The notes: generated by a model not told the origin, from the sequence alone. Positions 34,242 to 43,190 are shown, counted from the stretch's first letter. The stretch is 64,000 nucleotides of DNA from CAVTBX01 sp963733135 (GCA_963733135.1 CAVTBX010000004.1:124001-188000); one strand, 5' to 3'. Numbers and translations: made by a program.

Positions 34242-35967
34242 CTAGTCGTCGTGTTCAGCCTTGTCGGCAGCTTTCGCGGCCGCAAGCGCATTCACGATGC
34301 CGAAGCCGTAGAAGCCGTTGAACTCCCGATCGCCCTCGCACGTCGCCGTGTACGTACCGGCGGGGGGCTCGGGCCCGATGTCGAACGGATACGTGAACGG
34401 ATCCTCGGCCGGGCACGGCTTCTCCTTTGCCGTGTCCTCGAGCACCCGCTGCGTGATCGACGGGTTCAGCCTCAGGCCGTCGTTCTTCCAGTCCTTCTTA
34501 CCGAACGTGGAGATGATCAGCGCCGCGACACCCGTCGCGTGCGGTGCGGCCATCGACGTCCCTTGGATCCACTGGTAGTAGCCGCACTTGCCGTTGGTGC
34601 AGTCCTGGATCACAAACGGCGTGTTCGGCGAACCGTCGGGATTCAGCTCCTCGAAGGCCTCCGCCACGTTCTTCGGATACGGAGCGAGGATCAGGTTCTC
34701 GGGCTGGCGATAACGCGGGGTTCCGAAGAACTCACGCGAGTCGCCGCCCGGAGCCGCGACCGTGGACTGCTCGAGACCGTAGTTCGAGTAGTACGCCTTG
34801 CGCTTCGTCGGCCCGACCGAGTTGATCGAGAGGACGTGGTTGCCCTCCGTCGGCAGGTCGAGGCAGGTGTTGTCGACATCCCGGGGGTGCTCCGTCCCCG
34901 GCGGGAAGTCCGGGCTCGTGTCGTCGAACGTCGGGTTCCCCAGGTCGGTCCACTCGTTGCCCGACGCGCCGATCAGGGTCACGCCGCGCTGCCACGCGTA
35001 GTCGAGCGCCCGCTGGGTCGCCTCGATGATCGTCTGCTGCTCCATTTGCTGCTTCCGGCGAGTCGGCCGGGTTGTCCGTGCAGTTGTAGAGCCACGGGTC
35101 GATGTAGTAGCTCATGTTGACCACGTCGACGCCGATGTCGGCGGCGTACGTGAGCGCGTCGACCGAGGGCTGCAGGAAGAAGAACCCGGAGTCCTGGCCG
35201 GCACGGATGTTCACGAGCGTCACCTTGGGAGCGACGCCCGCCATCCCGAGCTTGTTGATCGGCGCGGCGACGGTCCCCGCCACGTGCGTGCCGTGTCCGT
35301 CCTCGTCGACGTCCGCAGGATCCTCACACGAGCCGTCGGGATCCTCCGCGCACGGCCCGTCCACGAGCGGGATGTCCTCGGTGAAGTTCCGGGACAGCCT
35401 CTTCGAGAAGTTCGGCTTGATATCCGGATGCGAGCCGTCGATGCCCGTGTCGATGATTCCGACGAGCACGTCGTCATCTCCCGGCTCGACCTTGTACGAG
35501 CCCCTGACGGTCGCGCGGATCATCTTCATGTCCCACTGGAGATAGGCCAGAGGCTCGGCGCGGCGACCATGCCGGCCGGCCTTCGATGGGCGATTCGACG
35601 CCGCTCGAAGCCTCGAGAGCTGCTCGATGTCCCGCTTCTTGATCTCGCCTTTCGGCGTTGCGCGGCCGATCGGCTTCGCGACGGCTGCCCCGACGAGCGC
35701 GGACGCGTCCGCGACCTCGGCCAGGAAGCTGTCGCTCGTCGACGTGACCGTGGCCACGCCGATCTTTCTGTTTTCCCTGACGATCTTTCCGCCGGCTGCC
35801 TTTACGGCTGCTCGGGCCTTCGCGGCCGAGACACCGGACTCGTAGACCACGACGAACTCCTTCGCCTTGGCCTTGGCCCCACCGGAGCCGACGGCTCCCG
35901 GCAGGGTGACGGAGAGCACGGCCGCTAGGGCGATCAGCGGCAGCACCCGTAGAACGAAACGTCGCAA
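34242..35967 (-). CDS. Secreted S8 (subtilisin-like) serine protease, frameshifted
   Basis: TTG 35967 is chosen because GGGAGGGGAGG lies six bases before it. Signal peptide LRRFVLRVLPLIALAAVLSVTLPGAVG, propeptide to about residue 130, catalytic Asp173 in GIIDTGIDGSHPD and His225 in DGHGTHVAGT. The frame breaks near 35046-35052, where DSPEAA must join MEQQTIIEATQRA; removing one A from an AAA run restores it. The second part has IGASGNEWTD and catalytic Ser in IQGTSMAAPHATG. Likely a secreted peptidase; its paralogue at 32525 has the same architecture. One base change would make it whole. Confidence 0.82.
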
Positions 35968-36113
35968 GAACGTCCTCCCCTCCCTTGTGCCCGCAAGCCG
36001 CAAGCAAAGCGGGCTAACCCTTCAGACGGCGCGGCAGTGTAGCCGACCTCCTCCGGCATCCGAGGCGGTAAGCGGCCGGGAGCGGGGTAGGTTTCGCCTG
36101 CTAGAACCCGGTT

Positions 36114-38054
36114 ATGGCGGATTCGGCCGGCAAGAGGCGGCTCGTCCCGCGTGTCGCGCGGCTCTTCCGGCCGTACCGAGGCCGGGTCGGGGTGGTCGTC
36201 GCGGCGATCCTGGTCGCCTCGGCGATCGGAGTCGCGAACCCGCTCCTGATCAAGGTCGTCTTCGACAACGCGCTCTTCCCGACGGAGGGAGGCGGGCCGA
36301 AGCTCAGCCTGCTGTATGTGCTGGTCGGGCTCATGGTCGGCCTTGCGGTGATCGGCGGCGTGATCTCGGTGGCGCAGACCTACCTGACCGCAGTGATTGG
36401 CCAGCGAGTCATGCAGGACCTCCGGAACGACCTCTACGCACACCTCCAGCGCATGTCGCTCCGCTTCTTCACCGCGACGCGGACCGGCGAGATCCAGTCA
36501 CGCCTCGCCAACGACGTCGGCGGTGTTCAGACGGTCGTCACGAGCACGGTGTCAAGCATCGTGTCGAACGGCGTGATCGTGCTCTCGACGCTGGTGGCGA
36601 TGCTGATCCTCTCGTGGCAGCTGACGCTCCTCTCGATCTGCGTCGTCCCGATCTTCATCTACCTGACCTACCGCGTCGGACGCGCACGCCGAAAGCTCGC
36701 GTCGTCGACGCAGAAGTCACTCGCTGACCTCTCGGCGCTGACGGAGGAGACGCTCTCGGTGTCGGGCGTTCTTCTCACGAAGGTCTTCGACCGCCAGCAA
36801 GCCGGTATCGAGGAGTACCGGGAGGAGAACCGGCGGCTGGCCGAGCTCCAGGTGCGCCAGCAGATGGTCGGCCGTGGGTTCTTCGCGGTGGTGCAGACCT
36901 TCTTCGCGGTGACGCCGGCGGCCGTCTACCTCGTCGCCGGCCTCCTGATCTCAGGTGGCTCGACGGCGCTCAGCGCGGGCACGATCGTCGCGTTCACCGC
37001 GCTTCAGACGAGGCTCCTCTTTCCCGTCGGGTCGCTCCTCCAGGTCTCCACCGAGATCCAGTCCTCGCTCGCGCTCTTCGAGCGTGTCTTCCAGTACCTC
37101 GACCTCGAGCACGACATCGTGGACGCGCCGAACGCCGTCCCGCTCTCGCGTGAGGAGGTTGCGGGCCGGATCGCCTTCCAGGAGGTGTCGTTCCGCTACG
37201 AGGAGCCACGCCTCCCGGCCCCTCTCTCCGACGAGACTGACCTTGCCGCAGTCAACGGAGCCGACGGAGAGCGTCCAAGTAACAGTCTGTTACTTGCTCC
37301 TCGGCTCTGGACGCTCGAGGACGTCAGCCTCGACATCGAGCCCGGCCAGCTCGCGGCGGTCGTGGGGCCGAGCGGGGCCGGCAAGACGACCTTGGCCTAC
37401 CTGGTGCCGCGCCTCTACGACGTGAGCCAGGGCGCCGTCGAGATCGACGGCTTCGACGTCCGCGCCCTCCGGCTCTCGTCGCTCGCAGACCTGATCGGGA
37501 TGGTCACGCAGGAGACGTATCTCTTCCACGCGAGCGTGCGGCGCAATCTCGAGTACGCCCGTCCCGACGCTTCCGACGAGGAACTCGAGGCCGCGGCCCG
37601 CGCGGCGCACATCCACGAGCGGATCGTCGAGCTCGACGAGGGCTACGACACGCTCGTCGGCGAGCGCGGGTACCGCATGTCGGGGGGCGAGAAACAGCGT
37701 CTCGCAATCGCGCGCGTGCTCCTCAAGGATCCGCGAATCCTGATCCTGGACGAGGCGACGTCAGCGCTCGATACCGCGAGCGAGCGGCTGGTGCAGGACG
37801 CGCTCGAGCCCCTGATGGCCGGTCGGACGACGATCGCGATCGCGCACCGCCTCTCGACGATCCTCCGCGCCGACGTGATTTTCGTCCTCGAGCGCGGCCG
37901 GCTCATCGAGCAGGGCACTCACGAGGAGCTCCTCGAGGTCGGCGGCCTCTACGCGGGTCTCTACGCAGAGCAGTTCGGCGGCGGGCTCGTCGAGGCGCGC
38001 TGTGAGAACGGCGTCGTCCTGACGTCGGGCGAGGTGCTCGCCTCGGCGTCCTGA
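36114..38054 (+). CDS. ABC exporter, fused permease and ATPase (MdlB/MsbA type)
   Basis: A 646-residue half-transporter. Six transmembrane helices span about 20-320, typical of exporters. The ATPase has Walker A GPSGAGKTTLAY (about 419), Q-loop MVTQETYLFHASVRRN, signature MSGGEKQR (about 522), Walker B ILILDEATSALD and the H-loop His in IAHRLSTI. It probably works as a homodimer exporting lipids or drugs. An unusual linker between VSFRYEE and the ATPase core (about residues 362-403) is partly encoded by a palindrome at 37276-37296, so the protein seems to have absorbed a short repeat insertion in frame. Confidence 0.92.
   Translation: MADSAGKRRLVPRVARLFRPYRGRVGVVVAAILVASAIGVANPLLIKVVFDNALFPTEGGGPKLSLLYVLVGLMVGLAVIGGVISVAQTYLTAVIGQRVMQDLRNDLYAHLQRMSLRFFTATRTGEIQSRLANDVGGVQTVVTSTVSSIVSNGVIVLSTLVAMLILSWQLTLLSICVVPIFIYLTYRVGRARRKLASSTQKSLADLSALTEETLSVSGVLLTKVFDRQQAGIEEYREENRRLAELQVRQQMVGRGFFAVVQTFFAVTPAAVYLVAGLLISGGSTALSAGTIVAFTALQTRLLFPVGSLLQVSTEIQSSLALFERVFQYLDLEHDIVDAPNAVPLSREEVAGRIAFQEVSFRYEEPRLPAPLSDETDLAAVNGADGERPSNSLLLAPRLWTLEDVSLDIEPGQLAAVVGPSGAGKTTLAYLVPRLYDVSQGAVEIDGFDVRALRLSSLADLIGMVTQETYLFHASVRRNLEYARPDASDEELEAAARAAHIHERIVELDEGYDTLVGERGYRMSGGEKQRLAIARVLLKDPRILILDEATSALDTASERLVQDALEPLMAGRTTIAIAHRLSTILRADVIFVLERGRLIEQGTHEELLEVGGLYAGLYAEQFGGGLVEARCENGVVLTSGEVLASAS
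37276..37296. repeat. 21-bp palindrome inside the ABC exporter gene
   Basis: CAAGTAACAG and CTGTTACTTG pair around one T. Outside it GAGCGTCC (37269-37276) and GGACGCTC (37309-37316) form a second, wider pair. The DNA is translated as part of the linker (SNSLLL). GTAACAGTCTGTT also occurs, in inverse orientation, at 4520-4532, at the stop codon of a methyltransferase gene. Confidence 0.55.
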
Positions 38055-38060
38055 CGCGGC

Positions 38061-38429
38061 TCAGGCGGCGGTGCGAATCGCAGCCAGGGCGGCTTCCTCG
38101 TCGCCCGCCCGCAGGAGCTCGGAGACGCGGCGCCCGCCGACGACTCCGGAGCGCATGCTCAGGATCTCGTAGAGCCGCTCGCCGGAGACCCCCGCCTCGC
38201 GCGCCGCCCCCGCCACACGTACGACCCAGTCAAAAGGGGACCCGTCGCGGTCGAACTGCCAGACCGGGTAGAGGAACTCCTGCCCGCCAGGCTCACGGAA
38301 GCCGAGCAGCTCCCCGCTTCGTCGCAGGACTTCGACCCGCTCGGGCTCGGTTCCGAGCCGGGCCGCAAGCCAGGTGGCGGGCAGCGATTCCCGCTGGAGT
38401 CGGGTGTGCTCGGACGAGGCAGTGGCCAT
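38061..38429 (-). CDS. Small helical DNA-binding-like protein (possible Xre/MbcA/ParS relative)
   Basis: A 122-residue protein from ATG 38429, convergent with the ABC exporter. An N-terminal helix-turn-helix-like part (LPATWLAARLGTEPERVEVLRRSGELLGFR) precedes FLYPVWQFD, then helices ending VVGGRRVSELLRAGDEEAALAAIRTAA. The last part has the GGxxPxxxLxxG shape of the DUF2384 domain of MbcA/ParS/Xre antitoxins, but no toxin gene is next to it. Family assignment is tentative. Confidence 0.5.
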   Translation of the reverse strand: MATASSEHTRLQRESLPATWLAARLGTEPERVEVLRRSGELLGFREPGGQEFLYPVWQFDRDGSPFDWVVRVAGAAREAGVSGERLYEILSMRSGVVGGRRVSELLRAGDEEAALAAIRTAA

Positions 38430-38446
38430 GCGGGTCGGAGCGTACC

Positions 38447-38477
38447 CGTAGGGGCGAGGCCAGGCCCCGCCCCTACG
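38447..38477. terminator. 31-base inverted repeat between minus-strand genes
   Basis: CGTAGGGGCGAGGCC and GGCCCCGCCCCTACG pair with one wobble around a single A, between the cupin stop at 38492 and the start of the next gene at 38429. It could terminate the cupin transcript; no T-tract is seen, and such GTAGGGGCG palindromes are also common as dispersed repeats. Confidence 0.45.
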
Positions 38478-38491
38478 TGAGATGCAGTGGG

Positions 38492-39064
38492 TTAGACGCC
38501 GAGGCCGATTGCGGGCTGTCCCGCGGGCTCGTAGACGGGCTCGTAGCCCATGAGCCGGCCGAGCGGCGCTCCGAGCGCGAGGCCCAGGTCCTGCACCCGA
38601 GCCGGCGGGAACGGAAGCCGGATGATGTCCCGATACTCGGCCGCAATCACGGCCATCCGGAACGGGTTCGGCATTCCCTTTCGGTTCGTCTTGCCGTCGG
38701 CGGCCAGCGTGAACATCGTCCGGATCATCTCCTCGAACCGAAGCGCGGGGCGCACCTCTGCGACGAAGTGCAGCTCATCGTCGCCGGCGTTCCAGAACCT
38801 GTGCGGCGTGCCGGGGTCGATGACGGCGACCTTCCCGGCCCCGAGCTCGAGCTTCTTGCCGTCGACCTTCAGCCCGATCGTCCCCGAGACGACCTCGAAG
38901 CGCTCGGCCTGAATCGGGTGGTAGTGGGCTGCGGCGACTGCGCCGTTCGGCTGGACGTACGTGTCGAAGGCGGTCAGCTCACCGCTGGTCTCGGCGGCCG
39001 TCGCGCGAAAGACGAGGCGCTCGCCGGTCACCGGGTTCTCGATCGTGTCACCTGCGCGAAACAT
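38492..39064 (-). CDS. Cupin-domain protein
   Basis: A 190-residue single-cupin protein. Cupin motif 1 is AHYHPIQAERFEVVSGTIGLKVDG, with His-His-Glu metal ligands, and motif 2 is PGTPHRFWNAGDDELHFV with the last His. The C-terminal 70 residues are helical (RFEEMIRTMFTLAADGKTNRKG). Such proteins may be metal-dependent enzymes or sensors; the substrate is unknown. Downstream of the NarL regulator at 39227 on the same strand with a 162-base gap. Confidence 0.8.
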   Translation of the reverse strand: MFRAGDTIENPVTGERLVFRATAAETSGELTAFDTYVQPNGAVAAAHYHPIQAERFEVVSGTIGLKVDGKKLELGAGKVAVIDPGTPHRFWNAGDDELHFVAEVRPALRFEEMIRTMFTLAADGKTNRKGMPNPFRMAVIAAEYRDIIRLPFPPARVQDLGLALGAPLGRLMGYEPVYEPAGQPAIGLGV

Positions 39065-39226
39065 TCGTTGCTCCTTCGGTCGGCCGCCTGTGGGCGGTGT
39101 GTCTCGATGAAGCAGACGCTACGCCGGAGCCGGGCGGAAATCCTCGCCCGGAGAGCCGATTTCGTGCCAGCCTCGAGGATGAACTCGAACGAGCCCGTCT
39201 CATCCTCAGGGATGAGGCCGAGACGG

Positions 39227-39889
39227 CTACGCCCCGGGCTGAATCAGGCCGGACTCGTACGCGTACACGACCGCCTGCACACGGTCGCGGAGGTCGAGCT
39301 TCCGGAGCACGTGGGCGACGTGCGTCTTCACCGTCGCCTCGCTGACGACGAGCTCTTGGGCGATCTCGCCGTTCGACAACCCGCGTGCGATGAGCCGAAG
39401 CACCTCGGCCTCGCGTTCGGTCAGCTCCCCGAGCTCAGGCGGCTCGGTAGCCCCGGGCGGAGGCCGGCTGACGAACTCCTCGATCAGGCGCCGGGTAACG
39501 GTGGGAGCGAGGAGCGCGTCCCCTGCCGCCACAGTCCGGATGCCCGCGACGAGCTGGTCGGGAGGCAGATCCTTGACGAGGAAGCCGCTCGCGCCGGCCT
39601 GCATGGCCTCATAGACGACCTCAGCCGTATCGAACGTCGTCAGCATCACCACCTTCGGGGCGTCGCGCCGGGCCGTCAACCGGCGGGTGGCCTCGAGCCC
39701 GTCCAGGTCGGGCATGCGGACGTCCATGAGGACGATGTCCGGCCGGAGCTCCTCGGCGAGCCGCAGCGCCTCGAGTCCGTCGGACGCCTCCCCGACCACG
39801 TCGACGCCGGCTTGAGCGTCGAGGATCATCCGGAAGCCGCCGCGGAGCAGCGCCTGGTCGTCGGCGATCAGGACGCGGATCGGATCCAC
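39227..39889 (-). CDS. NarL/FixJ-family response regulator
   Basis: A 220-residue regulator from GTG 39889 (VDPIRVLIADDQALLRGGF). Phospho-acceptor Asp in IVLMDVRMPDLDG, Thr in MLTTFDT, Lys in LVKDLPPDQL; HTH in TEREAEVLRLIARGLSNGEIAQELVVSEATVKTHV. This is the LiaR/DesR-like branch normally paired with a membrane kinase (HisKA_3). No such kinase is adjacent. It is divergent from an ABC-2 transporter operon, the usual kind of target for this branch, so it may control that operon (inference). Confidence 0.9.
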   Translation of the reverse strand: MDPIRVLIADDQALLRGGFRMILDAQAGVDVVGEASDGLEALRLAEELRPDIVLMDVRMPDLDGLEATRRLTARRDAPKVVMLTTFDTAEVVYEAMQAGASGFLVKDLPPDQLVAGIRTVAAGDALLAPTVTRRLIEEFVSRPPPGATEPPELGELTEREAEVLRLIARGLSNGEIAQELVVSEATVKTHVAHVLRKLDLRDRVQAVVYAYESGLIQPGA

Positions 39890-39960
39890 GGCGCCGGACC
39901 CTACAGACGCGCCCAGCGCACGTCCTCCCCCGCCCAGCGGCAAATTGGCATCCTCATCGG

Positions 39961-40860
39961 GTGCCCGACGAGCTCGCCATTCGGCTCCGCGGAGTCGTGA
40001 AGCGCTACGGCCCGATCACAGCGGTCGACGGCCTCGACCTCGACGTCCCGCTTGGGACGTGCGTCGGCCTGCTCGGGCCGAACGGTGCCGGGAAGTCCAC
40101 GACCATGCGGATGCTGACCGCGCAGGCGATCGCCGACGAGGGCGAGCTCGAGGTGCTCGGCTTCAGGCTGCCGGAGAACTCGAAGCCGGCTCGGGCGCAA
40201 TGCGGCGTCGTCCCGCAGCTCGACAACCTCGACACGACGCTCACCGTCGAGCAGAACCTGCTCGTCTTCACGCACCTGTACCGCATCGGCCGCAAGGATC
40301 GGCGCGAGGCGATCGAGCGCTCGCTCAGGATCGCGAACCTCGCCGACCGGCGCGACACGAGGGTCGACAAGCTCTCAGGCGGGATGCGGCGTCGGCTTCT
40401 GATCGCCCGCGCGCTCGTCCACCAGCCGCGGCTCCTCCTGATGGACGAGCCGACCGTCGGCCTCGACCCGCAGGTGCGCCAGGAGCTCTGGGCCTTGATC
40501 GACGCGCTCCGCGCCGAGGGGACGACGATCCTCATGTCGACGCACTACATCGAGGAGGCGCAGCGCCTCGCGGACACGGTGCTGATCATGTCCCACGGGA
40601 AGTCCGTGGCCGCGGGCCCGCCGTGGGAGCTCGTCCACACCCACGCCGGCGCCCAGGCCGTGGAGGTCTACGGGGCTCCCGCGAGGCTCGCAGAGGTCGA
40701 GGCGTCCGCGCGGGCGGAGGGCTTTCGTACGCGCCGCACGGGCACGAGCGTCTCGGTGCTCGGGGTCGACGACGCCGACGGGCGCGCGCCCGAGGGTGAG
40801 CGCCGCCCGGCGAACCTCGAGGACGTCTTCGTCCTCCTGACCGGCGAGGAGATCGACTGA
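39961..40860 (+). CDS. ABC-2 type exporter ATP-binding protein
   Basis: A 299-residue DrrA/NodI-like ATPase from GTG 39961. Walker A GPNGAGKSTTMRML (about 39-52), Q-loop VVPQLDNLDTTLTV, signature LSGGMRRRLLIARAL, Walker B LLLMDEPTVGLDP and H-loop STHYIEEA. The C-terminal 70 residues are the regulatory tail typical of DrrA-like proteins, ending NLEDVFVLLTG. It overlaps the permease gene by one base (TGATG). Together they probably export a lipid, drug or polysaccharide precursor. Confidence 0.92.
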   Translation: MPDELAIRLRGVVKRYGPITAVDGLDLDVPLGTCVGLLGPNGAGKSTTMRMLTAQAIADEGELEVLGFRLPENSKPARAQCGVVPQLDNLDTTLTVEQNLLVFTHLYRIGRKDRREAIERSLRIANLADRRDTRVDKLSGGMRRRLLIARALVHQPRLLLMDEPTVGLDPQVRQELWALIDALRAEGTTILMSTHYIEEAQRLADTVLIMSHGKSVAAGPPWELVHTHAGAQAVEVYGAPARLAEVEASARAEGFRTRRTGTSVSVLGVDDADGRAPEGERRPANLEDVFVLLTGEEID

Positions 40861-41663
40861 TGGCGACCACCGCGCCCTCAGCGCAGAGGCCCCTGCGTCT
40901 CGGCCGGCTCGAGCGCCCGGCGCTCACCGGCGTCCTCGTCCGCGAGGTCGTCAACTACTCGTCCTACTGGCGCTCCTCGACCTTCTCGTCGACGGTCGAG
41001 CCGACCATCTACCTGCTCGCGTTCGGGTTCGGGTTCGGCACCCTCGTCAGCGAGGTCGCCGGGTACGACTACGTCGACTTCATCGGGACGGGCATCGTCG
41101 CCACCGCGGTTCTCTTCTCGAGTGCCTTCCCGGCCATGTTCGGGACGTTCGTCAAATATAGTTTTCAACGCACATATGACGCCATCCTGGCGGCTCCCGT
41201 TGACACCGAAGAGCTAGTTACAGCAGAGGCGGTGTGGATCGCCATTCGGGCAGGCGTCTATGGCTGTGTGCCGCTTATCGTCGCGATGTGCTTCGGACTT
41301 GACCCCTCATGGGGGATGCTCTTTGTGCCGCTCATCGCCTGCGTTGGTGGCTTCGGCTGGGCAGGTTTCGGGATCTCGGTGGCGGGCTTCGCCAGCTCCT
41401 TCGAGAACTTCAACTACATCGTGAGCGCCGTACTGACTCCGCTCTTTCTCGTGGCCGGCACCTTCTTCCCAATCAGCGAGCTGCCCGAGTGGGCGCGGGT
41501 GCTCGCCAACATCAACCCGCTCTACCACTTGGTCGAGCTGGTTCGCGGTGCCGCGTTCGGCTTTGACCCGTGGGACTGGGTGCATGGGCTCGTGCTCATC
41601 GGCTTCGGGATCCTCACGTGGCGCGTGGCGATCTTCGCCATGACGCGGAAGCTGATCGACTAG
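40860..41663 (+). CDS. ABC-2 type exporter permease (NodJ/DrrB type)
   Basis: A 267-residue permease with about six membrane segments (FIGTGIVATAVLFSSAFPAMFGTF, GVYGCVPLIVAMCFG, FVPLIACVGGFGWAGFGISV, YIVSAVLTPLFLVAGTFFPI) and the ABC-2 signature-like ELPEWARVLANINPLYHLVELVR. The protein is intact, but codon choice changes at about 41150: upstream codons are almost all GC-ending, while downstream AAA TAT AGT TTT CAA and many T/A-ending codons appear and persist into the following region. This looks like a recombination or assembly junction inside the gene. Confidence 0.9.
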   Translation: MATTAPSAQRPLRLGRLERPALTGVLVREVVNYSSYWRSSTFSSTVEPTIYLLAFGFGFGTLVSEVAGYDYVDFIGTGIVATAVLFSSAFPAMFGTFVKYSFQRTYDAILAAPVDTEELVTAEAVWIAIRAGVYGCVPLIVAMCFGLDPSWGMLFVPLIACVGGFGWAGFGISVAGFASSFENFNYIVSAVLTPLFLVAGTFFPISELPEWARVLANINPLYHLVELVRGAAFGFDPWDWVHGLVLIGFGILTWRVAIFAMTRKLID

Positions 41664-41800
41664 CCCACGCAAATCCAAACAAAAAGAGGCCAAAAATGCG
41701 GCCTCATGAGGCCTAACTAGGGATTTGGGGTTTTCAAACCTGACAACAGGGCCGATAATAAGGGTGTCAGAAGGAAAAGCAAACAAAGGAAACCCCAAGC

Positions 41801-41848
41801 ATGACTCTCACCTCAGACCAAGTCGCCGCTCTCTACGGCGGGGTCTAG
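41801..41848 (+). CDS. Candidate 15-residue leader peptide
   Basis: ATG at 41801 opens MTLTSDQVAALYGGV and stops at a TAG that is the first part of a hairpin. AAAGGA lies about 10 bases before the ATG. The tight stop-hairpin geometry is like a translated leader that controls a terminator, but no downstream biosynthetic or resistance gene is evident. It could be a chance open frame. Confidence 0.3.
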   Translation: MTLTSDQVAALYGGV

Positions 41849-41930
41849 AGGGCCGGAGCAATCCGGCCCTCTGCAGTAGGAAGGGCGGGGGAGTACCTTC
41901 GACCCCCTCGAAGTCTCGACCCCGCCCCTT
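41847..41930 (+). ncRNA. Candidate structured RNA: two adjacent hairpins
   Basis: AGAGGGCCGGA and TCCGGCCCTCT form an 11-base perfect stem around a GCAA (GNRA-type) loop at 41847-41872. Right after it AAGGGCGGGG (41881) pairs with CCCCGCCCCTT (41920-41930), enclosing a nested CTTCGA/TCGAAG stem (41897-41913). A GNRA loop and nested stems suggest functional RNA or strong terminators. No known family is recognised. Confidence 0.4.
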
Positions 41931-42567
41931 GGATGCACCCAGGGCCACCGTCCTCCTCAGGAACGCCGGGCCCCGGCAGAGGCTTCCCATTCCGTGAGGC
42001 GGGAAACTCAAGGCGAGTTTCTGGTCGGCGCGGCCGATCGTCTTGAGCGTAGTGAGGCGGTTTGCTGGGTAGGACGGAGACGAGGGGCGCGACGTAAGGG
42101 GGTCGCCACGTACACGAACCTAGACGAGCTGTTGGAGCTTCGGGCCGGTATTCAGTGGAGCTGGCCTGACGGGGCCGGGCGAGATGTTGCGCTTCGGGCC
42201 ATTGACGAGCTGCTTCGCGGCCGCGTCGCCGACGAGCAGGCTGCTGTTGCAGAGAGAGGCGGCGGGAGAATAGACGGGTGGTCGGATCGGGGGGTCGGAC
42301 GCTGATCGTCCATCATTGTCGCCGCGTTCAAGGCCCCGTACATCCTGGCCTCGATTGACTATGGAGCAGGCGCGCCGCGGGTCAACACTCACGCCGATCC
42401 CATCGCTTCGGGGTCAAAGCCGTGCGGATCGGGTGGCCGAACCGCGAAATCCGTGACGAACCCGTCAAGAAACCGTAAGAGGGCGTTTTTCTTGGCGTCC
42501 TCACTGGGAGACTAGGACAGTCGATCGTGGGTCGAGGCGGGCCGGATGCGCCGCTAGGGGGCAACCG

Positions 42568-42930
42568 GTGCGGTTGAGGGGTCTATCAGCGGCGCGGGAG
42601 GCAGTTAAGTTGGCACGGGTGAGGGTGGTCTGGCCGGTCGAGGTCACGGTCAGTGACCGAACGTTGAGCGAGGACCTTGAGACGTTCTTACGGTGGGCGG
42701 GATTTCTTCCTACTCGCCTTGACGAGGCGACGCTTCTCGTCGAAGACCGATCCCCGACAAGACGAATCCACGCCGAGGACGTGCGTTCTTTTCACGCGCT
42801 GGAACTTTGGCTGGACGTGTGGGCAGCGCGCCACCCCGACGTTTCGCTCGAGCGAGCGCCGGTCCATGAACGCCGCACGATCCGGCAGACAGTGGGCGCC
42901 TTGCGCGGATGGACGACCGCCAAGACGTAG
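42568..42930 (+). CDS. Hypothetical protein, about 120 residues
   Basis: Open frame from GTG 42568; a GTG near 42619 (VRVVWPVEVTVSDRTLSEDL) may be the true start. The segment VTVSDRTLSEDLETFLRWAGFLPTRLDEATLLVED has balanced composition and helix-like periodicity, unlike shadow frames nearby. No family is recognised and no ribosome site is convincing. Downstream lies the tandem repeat at 42952. Confidence 0.4.
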   Translation: MRLRGLSAAREAVKLARVRVVWPVEVTVSDRTLSEDLETFLRWAGFLPTRLDEATLLVEDRSPTRRIHAEDVRSFHALELWLDVWAARHPDVSLERAPVHERRTIRQTVGALRGWTTAKT

Positions 42931-42951
42931 GCCGAATGCTCTAGTGGCAAG

Positions 42952-43190
42952 TCAGAGAGTCCCACCCTCTTTCACGCGTCCGTGGGGGTACCCCCCATCC
43001 CTCGCCAGCAAGAAAAGAAGACGCGCTTCCACACGCGCGTGCGCGGGCGAGAGCGTTGAGCTCCTTCCAGGACCGTACTGATCAGAGAGTCCCACCATCT
43101 TTCCCGCGTCCGCGGGGTGCCCCATCCCTCGCCGGCAGAAGGCGGGCGAAGGCGCTCATCTACACGCGCGTGCACGGGCGCGCGTGAGGG
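42952..43190. repeat. Imperfect tandem duplication, unit about 120-130 bp
   Basis: Units begin TCAGAGAGTCCCACC at 42952 and at 43082 and share a CGCGTCCG, GGGGTxCCCC, CATCCCTCGCC and CACGCGCGTGC order. The head of the unit recurs at 49399-49457 (GACAGTCCCACCGTCTTAC and GGGGGGTACC). It fills the gap before the CxC-family pair at 43256. Units contain short palindromes (GGGGGTACCCCC) and no open frame. Confidence 0.65.

Larger units (their letters stand above)
41664..42567. other. Structured, mostly non-coding region after the permease
   Basis: No established gene. GAGGCC (41686) with GGCCTC (41700) may end the permease transcript. An A-rich stretch (41760-41800) leads to a 15-codon open frame at 41801, then two strong hairpins (41847-41872, 41881-41930). 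An open frame at 41994-42305 contains TYTNLDELLELRAGIQWSWPDGAG, which looks protein-like but has no convincing start. The rest shows no feature I can support. Confidence 0.45.

Noticed and set aside
39097..39345. 82-codon plus-strand frame between the cupin and NarL genes
   Set aside because: Most of it is antisense to the NarL gene and Arg-rich; the RASLEDELERARLILRDE part is suggestive but unsupported by a start or family.
42952..43190. Possible CRISPR array
   Set aside because: Only two units of about 120-130 bp with diverged repeats, no short regular repeat-spacer pattern and no cas genes anywhere in the window.
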